DNA from: Anaeramoeba flamelloides
Lineage: Eukaryota > Metamonada > Anaeramoebidae
Reading direction: 5' to 3'
Length of the DNA: 64,000 nucleotides
Assembly: GCA_027625915.1 (NCBI GenBank)
Contig: JANTQA010000070.1
Coordinates: 811,001-875,000 of the forward strand
In this document: piece by piece, positions 11,168-24,000 of the stretch
Layout of the letters: every line of letters starts with the position of its first letter
Position numbering within the stretch: the first letter of the stretch is position 1
Position numbers and translations under genes: made by a program
Notes under the pieces: model-generated
What the model was told of the DNA's origin: nothing
Seen by the model: the letters and a program-made list of their open reading frames with translations, nothing else
The model's database searches: none

Positions 11168-12130
11168 TTTTTTTATTATTATTGAAGAAGTGTAAATTAC
11201 ACTCTAGTTGCCCTTAAACTTAAATTCCCTTTCAGAAATTTAAGCGTAAAATCATAGATTTCACGATTATTAATTAATGAAAATAATTTCAAACTATCAT
11301 AGGTTTAAAATTATTTCATTAAGATGTATTTCTTTTAATTTATTTTAAAAAATTAATCTATCTTTTTCATAGAAAGGACATATCCATAAAAAATGATCAA
11401 TGTTTTCTATAATTTCCTTCTGTTTATACAATAAACATAAAGGACAAAATTTATTTAAATTTTTATTAATTTACATAGTAATATCTATTTGGGTATTTAG
11501 CAAATGTTCTGAATTTTAGAATTGTTGAGCTTGAGAGATAACTTAAATATTTATGAGTTTTAAATAAACAATTTTGATTTTTTATTATTGTGAAATTTTT
11601 TTGGACCTTCCAACTTTTCGAATTCAACAACTCGTTATATGTTTGTTTGTATATTTCTTTTTTTATTTCGATAATATCTTTTGAATTCCAATTGATTTTA
11701 TTATTTATTCTTTGATTAAACTTTATTAATTTTTCGAATGAAAAAAGAGATAAATTACCTAATTTTTTTTTAAATTTAAATTTCTTTTTATTGATAGAAA
11801 TTACCAAATTTTCTATTTTAAATTCTGTTTTGTAAATAAGAATAGGTGTATTTCTGTTTATTTTACAGATTTCAGTAATACAGGAATTAATCCAAGAATT
11901 TAAATAATAAAGTTTTTATTTCATAATTAGATATTTCCAACACATATGTCAATTGGCTTATGATAAAAGATTTAAATAATCTAATTTTTAAACTATTGTT
12001 AAGTGAGTTGTTATTGAATAATTGTTTACAGTTTTTATATGTTTCTTTCGCCTTTTTTCAATTATAAACTAAATGCGAAATTTTATCTAAATAAATAACC
12101 AAATATAAAATTCTAAGGTATTGATATCCC
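11168..12130 (-). mobile_element. LINE (non-LTR retrotransposon) 3' fragment, copy 2
   Basis: Read on the minus strand: a reverse-transcriptase thumb-like segment at about 11945-12060 (LKIRLFKSFIISQLTYVLE), a long helical frame at 11466-11807 (113 codons, with KIINWNSKD-like and KSWKVQKNF text), then a C-terminal zinc knuckle at about 11345-11450 (KFCPLC...KEIIENIDHFLWICP). This order, thumb then CCHC/CCHH knuckle followed closely by the 3' end, is typical of non-LTR retrotransposons. The 3' end reads AGAGTGTAATTTACACTTCT and finishes in AAT repeats and A residues near 11168. It is 5'-truncated. The catalytic FADD-type core is absent, so it cannot move by itself. Confidence 0.75.
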
Positions 12131-12533
12131 TGTTTTTTTACGATTATTGAAAATTCTAAGATTTTTAAGATATAATTTTTTATCTAACGTACAAAAATTT
12201 ACAAAAGTTTTATAAATCATTCTTTTTTACAAATTTTTGATGAAAAAAAAGTTTGAGTTCTAATTAAAAAAAAATTAAAATCTAAAAGCGACAAAAAAAA
12301 CAAAAAAAATAGTAAAATTCAAATAAATTTTATTTAGTTTACACAATCAAAGTTAAAAAGGTATTAGTCTCCCTTTTTTTTTTTTGTTGAAAATAATTTT
12401 AAAAATACACATCAAATTGTCTTTAGGGAATGAGAAATAAATAAGGTACAAATAGAAAATTATTTTAAAAAAGGAAAATAACATAATAATGCACAAATTT
12501 TCTATTTTTAATTAATAATAATTAAAGGTTTGT
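12131..12533. other. 3' flank of polyubiquitin
   Basis: AT-rich DNA without coding frames. It should contain the polyubiquitin 3' UTR and polyadenylation site on the minus strand (AATAAA-like strings are frequent and not diagnostic here). Confidence 0.4.
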
Positions 12534-13463
<930 letters not shown>

Positions 13464-13813
13464 TTAGTTTAAAAGTAATGTTTTATTTTAATTAATGAAA
13501 ATAAAAAATGAATTTAAATTTGCTAAAAAATTCTTTTATTTGGGATTTTTTTTAATTGAGAGAGAGGAAGAAATATTAAAATACCATAATCTTTGAATTT
13601 ATATGAAATTTGGTTTCTTTTTAAGATTGGAAGAAGTTACTTTAAATTAAAAAATGATTCATTTGATTCTAAATCTTCAAAAACAATAAACGAGTCAGAT
13701 TTTTTTTTTATTATTTTTAAATTGATGTTATTCACAAACCGATTCATAAAAATTCCAAGCACCATTTTTTTGCAAACCAAAATTTGTGTGGATCCAAACC
13801 AAAAAACATGATA

Positions 13814-14014
13814 TCAAATTAAAACTGAAAAGATAAAGATCAAAAATCCAATAATTAAAACGAAAAACAGAATAATTTTTTTTTGAAAAAGAGATAACAA
13901 ATATTGCCTTGGTTCCGGTTTCAGGGATCTGTAGAAACTGAAAAAAATGAAAAGTTAAGATACTTATTTCTTCTGAATTAAAGCAGTAAGAACATTTTAC
14001 CAATTCTGAGTCAT
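13814..14014 (-). CDS. Predicted 45-residue single-span membrane protein, two exons
   Basis: Exon 1 is 14001-14014 (ATGACTCAGAATTG). A 63-nt intron at 13938-14000 starts GTAAAATG and ends TTTTTTTCAG. Exon 2 is 13814-13937 and ends in TGA. Splicing gives 14 + 124 nt = 46 codons: a short polar, basic N terminus (KPEPRQYLLSLFQKK) followed by one hydrophobic segment of about 19 residues (IILFFVLIIGFLIFIFSVL) and Ile before the stop. This is the layout of a tail-anchored or type III micro-protein of the ER or mitochondrial outer membrane. It could also be the last exon of a SNARE-like gene, but an in-frame stop lies four codons upstream of the ATG. No family is recognised. It lies 363 bp upstream of polyubiquitin on the same strand. 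Confidence 0.5.
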
Positions 14015-15248
14015 ATGTTTTGCTCAAAATTTATTAATCAAATGATTTCTTTAACCAAAACAATTCGTGTTTCAAACAAATAAGCGAGTTAAAAATATTC
14101 TAGTCTAATATATTTGTAGACCAATTAAAAAATGGATATCAAAAAATTTATATCAAGAAACAATAAAAACAAATAAAAGCAATTCATTTATTGAATGATC
14201 GTATTTGTAACATTTGATAAAATTACTTTTTCGTCTCTTGGTTTTGTTTATAATTCATCAATGGTAAAAGTTTTGTTTTAGAATAATTTTTGATTTACAA
14301 ATAACTTGTTATTTCCAAGCAATTTACATAATGAATTGTAATTCCAATTTTGAAATTGATGGATCAGACTTACTCTAAAACAATATATTATAATTTTAGA
14401 AATATATTTAGAGTGGGATTTTCTACTTGAAACTTTTGTATATAATAAGTGTCAAAAAATTCTGTTAAACAAAGAAATCTCCGAAAAGAAAATTAGTTTA
14501 GTTAGATCAATTTTATTTTATCCTTTTTTTATGAAAAAGAAAACTTTTAAATTCTTTTTATTTCTTCAATTATAAAAAAAAATTTTACCTTGTTTTTATT
14601 ACCATTTCTCAACACTATTACACAGTAACAATCTCTTATTTTAAGGAATATTAATATATAAGATTTTATTTTCTTTTTTGAGATAATTCTTTTGGTTAAC
14701 CAAAAAAATTGATTTATTCAACCAATTGTAAAATACTTGTCTTTATTTCTGAAGGATTGTTATAAGCATTAAATTTTTAAAACCATTTGTAAATTTTGTT
14801 TCGAAGTTATGTTTTTGATAAAGATGAAATAGTAATTTTTCAGAGAATAATTTTCAGAAAGATATTTGGGAATCAAGTTTTGTTAATCCTCAAAATTAAC
14901 ATCATTTTTTTTCTGAAAAAGAATTATTTAAATTGTTACAATGGTTTTAGGGAATAAAACCAAACTAATTCTTAAAAAAAAATTTAAAATTTGACTTTTT
15001 GGCTTTTTTTTTTCATTTTTTTTATGTTAGAAAACAACTTTTTTAAAACCTTAAAGAAAAATTTTTTTTTGTTTAATAGATCTAAATTTAATTGATAAAT
15101 TGGAGTTAATCTTACTTATCACAGTTTTCATTATTTTAATCACCTTTAACCCCTTTAGTTTTATTGACTTAGATTTGAAAATAGAAATACTTATTATTAA
15201 AAATAATAACAAACCAAAAGATTTTCTTTCAAAATCAAGGCCCTCATA
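14015..15248. other. AT-rich intergenic DNA with an inverted copy of repeat family I
   Basis: No gene. About 14570-14890 is, inverted, similar to 19080-19390: both hold GGTTAACCAAAA followed by GAATTATCTC, and a CCCAAATATCTT...CTGAAAAT block. The remainder shows only A/T tracts. Confidence 0.4.
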
Positions 15249-15444
15249 CAGTCAGTTCCACTTTTAAGGCACAAACTTTCAAAGAAATTTAAGGCACACC
15301 AAAATCTCAAATAATGGCACTAAATTTGAAATTTCTTTTTTAAACAATTTATTTTACTAGAATTTGAATTTTGTTCCTTAAATTGAGATTTTTTTGTGCC
15401 TTAAATTTCGTTGAAAGTTTGTACCTTAAAAGTGGAACTGACTG
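15249..15444. mobile_element. 196-bp palindromic MITE, copy 1, with TA target duplication
   Basis: It starts CAGTCAGTTCCACTTTTAAG and ends with the inverse complement CTTAAAAGTGGAACTGACTG (apart from a mismatch further in). It is flanked by TA at 15247-15248 and TA at 15445-15446. The arms, about 85 nt each, carry GGCACAAA, AATTTAAGGCACA and ATCTCAAAT in mirror order around a 25-30 nt AT core. Termini and TA target suggest mobilisation by a Tc1/mariner transposase. No coding capacity. Confidence 0.8.
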
Positions 15445-15811
15445 TAAATGAAAATATGGAATGTTGTAAAAATAGAGTTTTTTCTATTTTAGAGATAAAT
15501 GACAAATTCCATATATTTACCCAAATCTTTTTGATAGTAAACCAAAGAACCTTTTTGATTTTTGTGCTTGGATGTATTGCTTCTAAAATCGTTTGGTGAA
15601 CACCAATACATTATTTGAAAAATTCTTTTTTTTTTTTAAATTGAAAGATTGGTGCCCACCAAACAATTTTTTGATTAAAATTATTATTAGTCCTTTAAGA
15701 TAATCAGATATTATATTTACTATTACCACAATTTGTATAAATTCATTAGATTTTTTACTTATCTCTAAAACATTAAAAAGTCTATTTTCCACAACATTCT
15801 TATTTACACTC
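15445..15811. repeat. Inverted repeat spacer between the two palindromic MITEs
   Basis: The 175 bp after copy 1 (about 15445-15620) and the 170 bp before copy 2 (about 15640-15811) are imperfect inverted repeats of each other. Both read, in opposite directions, AATGTTGT...AATAGA...TTTTAGAGATAA... and approach the centre with GGTG(A/G)(A/C)CACC-like text at 15596-15605 and 15649-15662. Thus 15249-16007 forms one large palindrome whose arms each contain a smaller palindrome. Short frames on both strands are similar in protein (NRVFSILEI against NRLFNVLEI), which follows from the symmetry and may be remnants of a coding arm. Confidence 0.7.
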
Positions 15812-16007
15812 GAGTCAGTTTCACTTTTAAGGCACAAAATTTCAACAAAATTTAAGGCACAAAAAAAATCTCAAATTAAGGCATACAATTTGGAATTTCT
15901 TTTTTATAAATTATTTTACCAGAATTTCAATTTTGTGCTTTAATTTGAGATTTTTTTTGTGCCTTAAATTTTGTTGAAATTTTGTGCCTTAAAAGTGAAA
16001 CTGACTC
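15812..16007. mobile_element. 196-bp palindromic MITE, copy 2
   Basis: Same length and structure as copy 1: it begins GAGTCAGTTTCACTTTTAAG and ends CTTAAAAGTGAAACTGACTC, with GGCACAAAATTTCAACAAAA mirrored in the right arm. Outside it the symmetry continues a few bases (ACACTC / TAGTGT), consistent with its place at the end of the larger inverted structure. Confidence 0.75.
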
Positions 16008-16984
16008 TAGTGTTTCAATATAAAAATGAAATACCGTTTAAACATTTTCTAGAATTATTTCATTTGTAAATATATATATTATGTTACTTTTTTGAGTTTT
16101 TTATTCGATATCTAAGAATTTAAGATTTTAAAAAATAATCTCAAATTCGTTAATTGTTTAAATGCTTTAAAAGATCTATTTGATGATCCATTTCATGATC
16201 CATTAGATGAATTTCAAAAAAATATTTCGAATAAGATCTTAACAAGATTTGATTTTTTTAAAAATACCACCTCATTAATTCATTTAATTTTGTTTTTTCT
16301 AAGAATCTAAGATATTTTTCAATTTTTTATCTTAAAAATAAATTTATTGGATGATTTGCTTTCTTTTAAAAGAAAAGAATCATCTTTCAAATTGAAAAAA
16401 ATTATATAATTCTAAATTTTTTGAATTTTAATTATCAAAAAATTTGTTTCTCTTTGGGTTAAAAAATTTTTTTGTTCTTTTTTGATTTCAAGACTTCTAT
16501 GACCTAACTTTAATCTTTGAAAACATATTCTTTGTTTTTTATCAATGATAAAAATATTTTGAAAATTGAATTTTTAAAATAAATTTGTAAAAAAGGTTTT
16601 GATTAAATATAAATAAAATGATCGAGTTTTCAAGGTAATTTCTTGTTTTTTACATTACTACAATTAAGAAAAAATGAAAAAAAAAAAAAAACGAACATAT
16701 AATATTATTCAATTTTCTGTTTGAGAAATTTCAACTAATTATCTTAAAATATGAGCTATCTAGTTTATTATTAAAGAAAAAAAAGAAAAAAAATGTTTTG
16801 AAAATTAATATTTTCTCTAGTCCATTATTTCAGCCTTATTCTTGATTAATTTCATACCTTGGTATAAATACCATTCTCAATTAAAAACCTAACTTAATAA
16901 AACCATAAATTTATTCAAAAAAATCTTCGAAAAAATAAAGATTCAATTCTGATATACTACATGTTCACTTTCTTTTCACACATA
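16008..16984. other. AT-rich DNA, nothing recognised
   Basis: No coding frame, no clear repeat copy. It contains a short direct duplication around 16180-16210 (GATGATCCATTT / CATGATCCATTA). Confidence 0.4.
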
Positions 16985-18045
16985 AATTCAATTCCAAAAA
17001 TTGGGGCACACCTTCAAAATCAATTTAATTCCAAGAAAAGTGATATTTGACTCTTAAATAGAAACATGAGATATTAACAATCAATGTAAATAATTTTAAA
17101 GTTAATTATTTATCATTTTTTTTTCATTATTTTTTGATTTTTGATTTCCAATAATTTTTTTGATTTTTTTGTATTCTTTTTTTTCAAATAAAAAAAAAAT
17201 TTTCTTTTTTTTTCAAAACTTTTCGAAAATCTCAAAATCACTTTAAAATGAAATTTAAAAGTTTTCATTCTGATCACAAGAAAAAAATTTTTTCTTTCTC
17301 AAAAAGAAAAAAGATTCTTTTTTTACCAAGAAAAAATTTTTTTGAAAAAAAATCATGATTTGGTGTGCTAGGACACATGGCCTACAAACAGACCTTATTA
17401 TTATTAATGGAAGCATGAATACTGAATGTATTATTAATGATATTATCAAAAAAATCAAAGGAAATTCAACTCGCTAATTCAGAATATAGTGAGTTGAAAT
17501 GGATTTTCCAAAAGGATGGAACTTGTCCACATACCTCAAAAAAAAAAACTCAAACTTACTTAAATCGGGGATGTAATTTTCTGGACCCTTGATCCCCAAT
17601 TCCACAAGATTTAAATACAATTGGGAATTTATGGATACTAAACTGAAAAATTGTAACCAAAAAACGAAGAAGACTTTTTAAAATTTTCACTAATGTATGA
17701 AATACTTTGAGTTGGGAAACCTAAGATAATTAGTAAACTCTATATTTTAAAGGATAGATTTAGTTATCAAAAGACAAGTTGAATCTATTAATAGTTTTTA
17801 TTAATTTTTCTTTCAATAAAAATGGATTTTTTGGTAACCGTGTTCCAAAAATAGGTGCACACTTTTTTTTATTTTTTCTTTTTTATTTTTCGAATTGAAT
17901 TTTAAATTTACTATAAAATATATAAATAGTATTAATTAAATATTTTCGGGTCTTTTATTATTTTAATGTTCAAATATCATGCATTTTGGAGTATATTTTT
18001 ATTAATGTAATTTTTTTTTTGTGTCCCATTTTTTGGAATTGAGTT
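16985..18045 (+). mobile_element. Decayed Tc1/mariner-like DNA transposon
   Basis: Terminal inverted repeats: AATTCAATTCCAAAAATTGG from 16985 and, on the other strand, AACTCAATTCCAAAAAATGG from 18045, each bordered by TA (16983-16984 and 18046-18047). Inside, on the plus strand at about 17355-17720, are remnants of a DDE/D transposase: MIWCARTHG and LIIINGSMNTECIIND, then the frame-shifted hallmark region with WIFQKDGTCPHTSKK and, after it, PQDLNTIGNLW, matching the family's QDGAPCHTS and SPDLNPIEN(L)W motifs. Several stops and shifts show it is inactive. The TIR start (AA(C/T)TC...GGGGCACA) resembles that of family D. Confidence 0.85.
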
Positions 18046-18289
18046 TATGTTAATTAATTATATTTTGAGTTAATAATTTCAATATCATGTCACACTCTAA
18101 AAATATTTTCTGAAATTTCCCCACAATGAAAACTTTGAAAAATTGTAAAATCACACACTTCCTTAAAAAAAAATAATTTCCGTAAAAGCATCAAATTAGA
18201 AGCTATTACTCAAAATAAAGAAGATTCTAAAAGTCTAAACCAGTAAAAAGATTTTATTATTTAGAAAAAAAGCTTTAGAAAATTTATCA

Positions 18290-19480
18290 TATCAGGTTTA
18301 GTATTTTCTTTGAAGTTTTATTGTCTTTTTAAACTTGTGTGTTTTATTCTATTAAAAAACCAGGCTATTGGTTAACTTTTTTCGGTCAAATAAAATATTA
18401 AAAAAGATAATTTGTCGAAATTTTTGGTATTTGAAGTTTTATTTTAAATTTAAAAAATTCAAACATATCTCTTAATACTAATATCTTGGCAAAATAAAAT
18501 GAAATTTTATTGAGATCTTTTAAAAATTTTTTTTTTATTGTAATCTATATTTTAACTTGTGAAATAGAAAAGTTAACCACCTTTAAATAGTATATTAATT
18601 ATGTCTCTATTTTTCGAATTCAAAATTTAAAATATTTCAAATAGAAAACTTATAAGTAAACTATTATTTTTATTTAAAATTAAGTTAATTGTTGAAAATA
18701 GTATAAACAATATTTTTCAGTTTTAATGTTGGAGAGTTTTGATTTTGAAAAAAAAAAAATATTTTGTGATTGTTTCTAATTATTAATATTTCTATTCAAA
18801 TTTCAACAAATAAAAATAATTGGGTATAAGTGATTATTTAAATGTAATTTTGATAGAATCTTACAAAAATTTATCAATTAAATTGAGTTCTATTAAGCAA
18901 AAATAAATTATTTTTTCAGGTTTTTAAAAAGTCGTTTTCTGATTTTCAAAAAATGAAAAAAAAATGAAAAAACATTTTTCATTTTTGAAAATTATATCTA
19001 AAAATTGTTTGGTTGTACACACAAGAGTCAACATAATAATTTGAATCTTATTTGTCAGAATAAATCGTTTTTGAATGTTTAGAAACTTATTATAAAGTTC
19101 CCAAATATCTTCTGAAAATAAAATTTTCAGAAGATGTTAAATTTCATATTAAAATAAAAACACATTTTCGAAGTAAAATTTAGAAATGACTTAATAAATA
19201 TAATATTTATTATAATTATCCTTCTTGTAAAAATTATTATTATTTTTCATTATGTTCAATAAAATATTATTTTTTTTTGGTTAACCAAAAAGAATTATCT
19301 CGAAAAAGATAAAAACAATAATTAATGTAATATTAATGACAATAAAAACTTGTTGTAGTATAATAAAGATCAAAATAACAATTATCAGGGTAAAAAATTG
19401 TCATAATGTGAGAAATAAAATGAATTTAATTGTTTTCTTTTTCAGGAAAAAATGAAAAAAAATAATTTTACACTTAAAAA
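18290..19480 (+). repeat. Dispersed repeat family I, copy 1
   Basis: Collinear with 49770-50780. Shared blocks: ACTTGTGAAATAGA...AGTTAACC, ATTAATATT(T)C(T/C), AATTGGG(G)TATA, GATAGAA...TTCACAAAAA-like text, AAATTGAG...TCTATTAAG, and near the right end TTTTGGTTAAC followed by GAATTATCTC-like sequence. About 1.1 kb. No terminal inverted repeat or coding capacity seen. An inverted partial copy is at 14570-14890. Confidence 0.55.
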
Positions 19481-20040
19481 ATTTTCTATTCTGAACAATC
19501 TTAGTTGATCAGATTTTTTTTAACACATTGGATATAAAGATTTTACAAGTACACACCATCTCTCATAAAATATTTAAATATTTTGCTATGCAGTTATAAA
19601 AGAACAACCCATTTCGAAATATTATGTAATAGTTTTAAAATATAATTTTGATTTACATTAATTTGGTTACAAAATATAAGATGAATCCACTTGTATTTAA
19701 AGAATTTTTTTCAAACAATTGTATCTTTTTCTTAAGTAATTTAATTTTAAGTATCTTTGATTTTTTAACATTTTTTTTTAAAAATTGAACTTAAATTTTC
19801 ACTTTTTAATTCTAAAAGGTTACGTCTTTTTTTTCGGTTTCTAAATTCCACAGAATCGATTTTTGACATAATGAAAAAAAAAAATTCTTTAAACACAATT
19901 ATCAATTTTAACAAAATCCTTTTAAAAAGATAAATAAATAAAGTATTTAAAAAAATGTACATAAAACTTTTCTTTAACAATTTTTAAACCAATTAATAAA
20001 CAATTTTAAACACTCACTTTATCAATTTTTTTCAAATAAC
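19481..20040. other. AT-rich DNA, nothing recognised
   Basis: A 71-codon minus-strand frame at 19765-19980 is Lys/Phe/Leu-rich and looks like AT-driven chance. No repeat copy recognised. Confidence 0.35.
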
Positions 20041-20790
20041 TTTAAAATAGAACAAAAAATAACCCTGTAATTTTTTTTTTAAAAAAAATCCCAAAATTTT
20101 GTTATTTTGAAAAACACTCATCTAATAAACATTTCTATACATGACAATTTTGATAAAGGTTTTCAACTTTATTAGATATTAATGGGAATTGAAAAAAAAA
20201 AAAAAAATGAAAATGTTCAGTAAATTTTTTTTCATTTTTAATTGTAAAATTTCTGATATTTTTTTTTTAACTTGGCGGAAAACTTATTTGAATCTATTTC
20301 TTTAATAGTCTAAAAAGAATCATATTTTTTGATTTTAAAATAAAATTAAATAGTTCGATCAAAAGATATGGCTAAATTAAATTGAAAAAATGATTCTTTT
20401 TCTATTTTTGGAATATTTTTTATCATTTTATTTTTTTTACTGTTTGAGTCATAATATAATTTCCCATGTTGATTTTTCAACAAATTGCTTTAACCTTTAT
20501 TATTTTTTACTTTACTGAATGTTCAGCATAATGTTCATTCATTGTAACTAATTCCAAAAAAAAAAATAACCAAAAAATAGATGTTTTTTTTATAAAGTCA
20601 GTAATGTTGAAAAAGGGGTGTATTCGAATCTTAATTCATTTAATAGCTATCTTTTCTTCATTACATAAAATTATCATAACTTTGAAAAAATAATTGATAA
20701 AAGATGTATAACTGAAATCCAATTGGTAGTTTTGGCTAACTTTACTTTTCAGACTTTTTTTATTCCTTGAAGTGTTGTATCAGATATTAT
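20041..20790 (+). repeat. Dispersed repeat family F, copy 1
   Basis: Aligns collinearly with 24940-25650. Shared blocks include ACACTCAT...ATAAACATT...TATACAT, AGATATTAAT(G/A)GGAATTGAAAAA, GTCTAAAAAGAA(T/A)CATATTTTT, TGGAATATTTTTTATCATT and AACTTTGAAAAAATAATT. About 0.7 kb, no coding capacity. Confidence 0.65.
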
Positions 20791-21095
20791 TTATTTTTTG
20801 AGATATTATTTTAACAATAAAAAAATATAGAACAAATAAAAGCCCCAATGAACGCTTTTGATGAAAAAATGTACAATTAATAAGCATATTATTAAATACA
20901 CAAGGGTATTTTTTAGAGTATAAACATTAAAATAAAAAAGAATGAACAAAAAGAATTGCAAATAAAATAAATTTTTTTTAATTTTTTTTGTTTTTTAAAT
21001 AAACAGAAATGGTGATTTATTTCTTATAACAAGAGTTTTCAAAGATCAAAATAAAAAAAAAAAAAAAAAAAAAAATAACAATCGAAGGAAATAAT
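20791..21095. other. 3' flank of the P4-ATPase gene
   Basis: AT-rich, with a 24-nt A run at 21052-21075 just downstream of the minus-strand stop codon. No gene. Confidence 0.4.
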
Positions 21096-24000
21096 TTAAA
21101 TTTCATCTATTTCAGAACTTTCTGTGGTATCTGTATTTAAATTAATTTCTCTATTTAATGATGCAAATTTTTTAAAATTTTGCATATTAAAAAATCCCGA
21201 TTCTTCTTTAAAATCACTGGCAACCTTTTTAGAATCCAATATTCTCAATGATCCACCATTATCTGGGTTAAATGCATAACCTAAATATTTTGATGAATCT
21301 GTCAAGGAAGTTTTATAAGGAATCGAATCCCAATTTTTTTGATTTATTAAATTATCTTCTTCTTGGGGCTGTTTTACCTGTAAGAGATTTTCTGATGACG
21401 ATTCAAGTAAACGGTCTTGTTCAATTTTTTTTGTTAACAATTTTTCAGATCGTTTTTTTTCAATTTCAAATCTGTTGGGGATTTTTTTTTCAATTCTTTC
21501 TTGTTCTTGTATGATTTGGAAGTCTTTAGGTGAATAGTTTCTTTGATAAAATTTTATTAAAAGGTCTGGCAGCAAGCACAAAGTGATAACGAATAATATT
21601 GTTAGCCAAAAGAAGGGGAGTTTGAAAAGAATATTGCCGACTTGATACAAGTCTGAACTAAAAAAAAAGGAGTTTGAGAAAATTAGCACAATAATAAACC
21701 AAACTGCAATTGAACCCCAGATAGTGAAATGATGCATCCAGGTCCAAAAAGTGGTTTCAATGGCACATTTCAAATTGACTACAAACACTACACAGCTATA
21801 AATAAGAATTGAAAAAATCCAAAACCCAGAATCTTTACCATCACCAAGAAACATATCATTTTTACAAAACAACCTAGGAATAAAAAACATTACACATGCA
21901 TGATAAACACCTTCAATTATCCAAACCCAAAATCTTTTAAATGAAAATTCATTATTTCGATTATCACCAGAATATAATTGTGGATGCTTTAATTCTGATT
22001 TTGCAGAAACGTCTTGATCTAAAACACCAATCACAAGAATTGGCAAAGAAGTGAAAAAAACATTGTAAATTGACATAAAAATTGCCGGGAATAATGTTTG
22101 AGCGCTCCAGCCAGAAAAATACCCAAATAAGATCTGCATAAACGAAAAAGCAACATTTTTATAAAATGAATACAAAATAACTAAAGTTGCCCGTTTGTAA
22201 CACCACCTTCCATGAACTAATAATAACCTTGTCAAATATTTAAATTGTGCTATGGCATAATCAGAAGACATCACTGCCTGTAAACCCTCTTGCCCAGAGA
22301 TACCAACACCAACATGAGCTGCTTGAATCATCGAAACATCGTTTGCACCATCGCCAATTGCTAGACATTTTGAATTTTTGACATTTTCTCTTACTAAATC
22401 TACAACTTGCGATTTTTGCAATGGGCTAACTCTACAACAAATTACTGAAACACACCTTTTCCCTATACATACCCACACATACACGCATATATAATATATA
22501 GATATAAATTTTAGAAACATTATGATTATTATTATTCGATACATTAAAAATTTTTTTGTAAAAAATTTGAAAAGGAAATAATTGTTTTTGTTCAAAAGCA
22601 ATACTTTCAAACATAAACTTTGTTTCAGTCAAAGGGGCAACATTTTTTTCAAATATCATTATTTTATACAATTGACCTTTGAAGAACAAATAAAAAATAA
22701 GCAGAATAATACACATCCAAGGATTGTTGGTATCCGTCTGAATTAAACTAATTAATAAATAGATTTTCTTAAAAATCGAAAAACTCAAATTCTTAGGGCC
22801 CCATTGAGAAAAACAACAATGTTCGTTTTGATCTTCTACTGGTATTTGAATAATAAATAGGATACAATTTTCACTGAATTTTCCAGAATTTTCTTTTAGA
22901 AATCAAGTCCCTAAACGAAGTAGGTTGGGATTTGTGGTCTCTATTTGAAAAGGGAAATGAAAATGAAGCTAAAATTGTTTCTATTTATTAATCAAATATC
23001 AGGATCAAAGATTGATTAAAATTTCAATAGAAATCAATGTGATTTCTCAACAATCATTTTCACGGTTTCAATAATCTTAGAATAACACGTTTTTACCAAG
23101 TGGCTATTGATCTTGAAATAAAAAAAATTTTTGCAACTGAATTTTGTTTTCATCGAAAAAAAATCGAAAAAATGTATTGAAAGAATGAAAAAATGATTTC
23201 AATTTTGAAAATTTCCCAAAATAAATTTTTTCTTCTAATATCTATTCAAACCATTTAAACACATGTATTTCACCCATTACAACTGCCCCCCCCCCCTGAC
23301 TGGGAAATATTTTAAAACTCTCGTATTATGATATAATTTCCAAGAATTAACTAAAGTTTTAAATTGAATAATATACCTTTTTTAGTTTCAATATTGAAAA
23401 TATTAGAAATTAGAATTTCAGAATATAGACTTTAAATTAAAAAATTGTTTGGATGACACCAAATCATAAAACTAAAACATAAATTCCAAAAATATTTTTT
23501 TTCAGGATCTAAACAAAAATCTTTCAAATTTTTTTTTTTTTTTTTATAAATAATAATTCATTAATTATTTTTTGTACCATGAATTTCACCAGAAAATAAA
23601 GCCAAAAAGATAATCAAAAAAAAAAAAAAAAAAATCTTACCAAATTCCAAAAATAATAATTTATTTTTTCCTAATAGAGCGCTTGTTAAACATCTTCCAG
23701 TAATAACTAAAGCGTTTTGAATTCCATTTTTGGCATTTGATTTTGCTTTATTATTTAGGCTATTTAAAGATTGATAAACCTCTTTTTCATCATTACCTTC
23801 AATTACTAATAAATCCATTTGGTTAGTTAATAATGAGCAAGCAAAGCCAATATTGATGGCAGTTTCTTGTTTATCACCGGTCAAAACCCAAATTTTAATA
23901 CCAGCTCTAGCTAACAATTCAATAGCATCTGGTACACCTTCTTGTAATTTATCTTCGATGGCAGAGCACCCTATTAAATTCAAATCAATTTCGATTTCTT

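Noticed and set aside
15249-16007. LTR or virus-like element because of the long terminal similarity
   Set aside because: The terminal repeats are inverted, palindromic and TA-flanked, with no polymerase, protease or capsid-like coding; this is DNA-transposon structure.
19765-19980. 71-codon minus-strand frame
   Set aside because: Composition (Lys, Phe, Leu, Ile) is what AT-rich DNA gives by chance; no other support.
22432-22788. 118-codon minus-strand frame just upstream of the last flippase exon
   Set aside because: It lies in intron 6 and the flippase frame joins exon 6 to 22462 directly in phase with the conserved [11 protein letters not shown] region.
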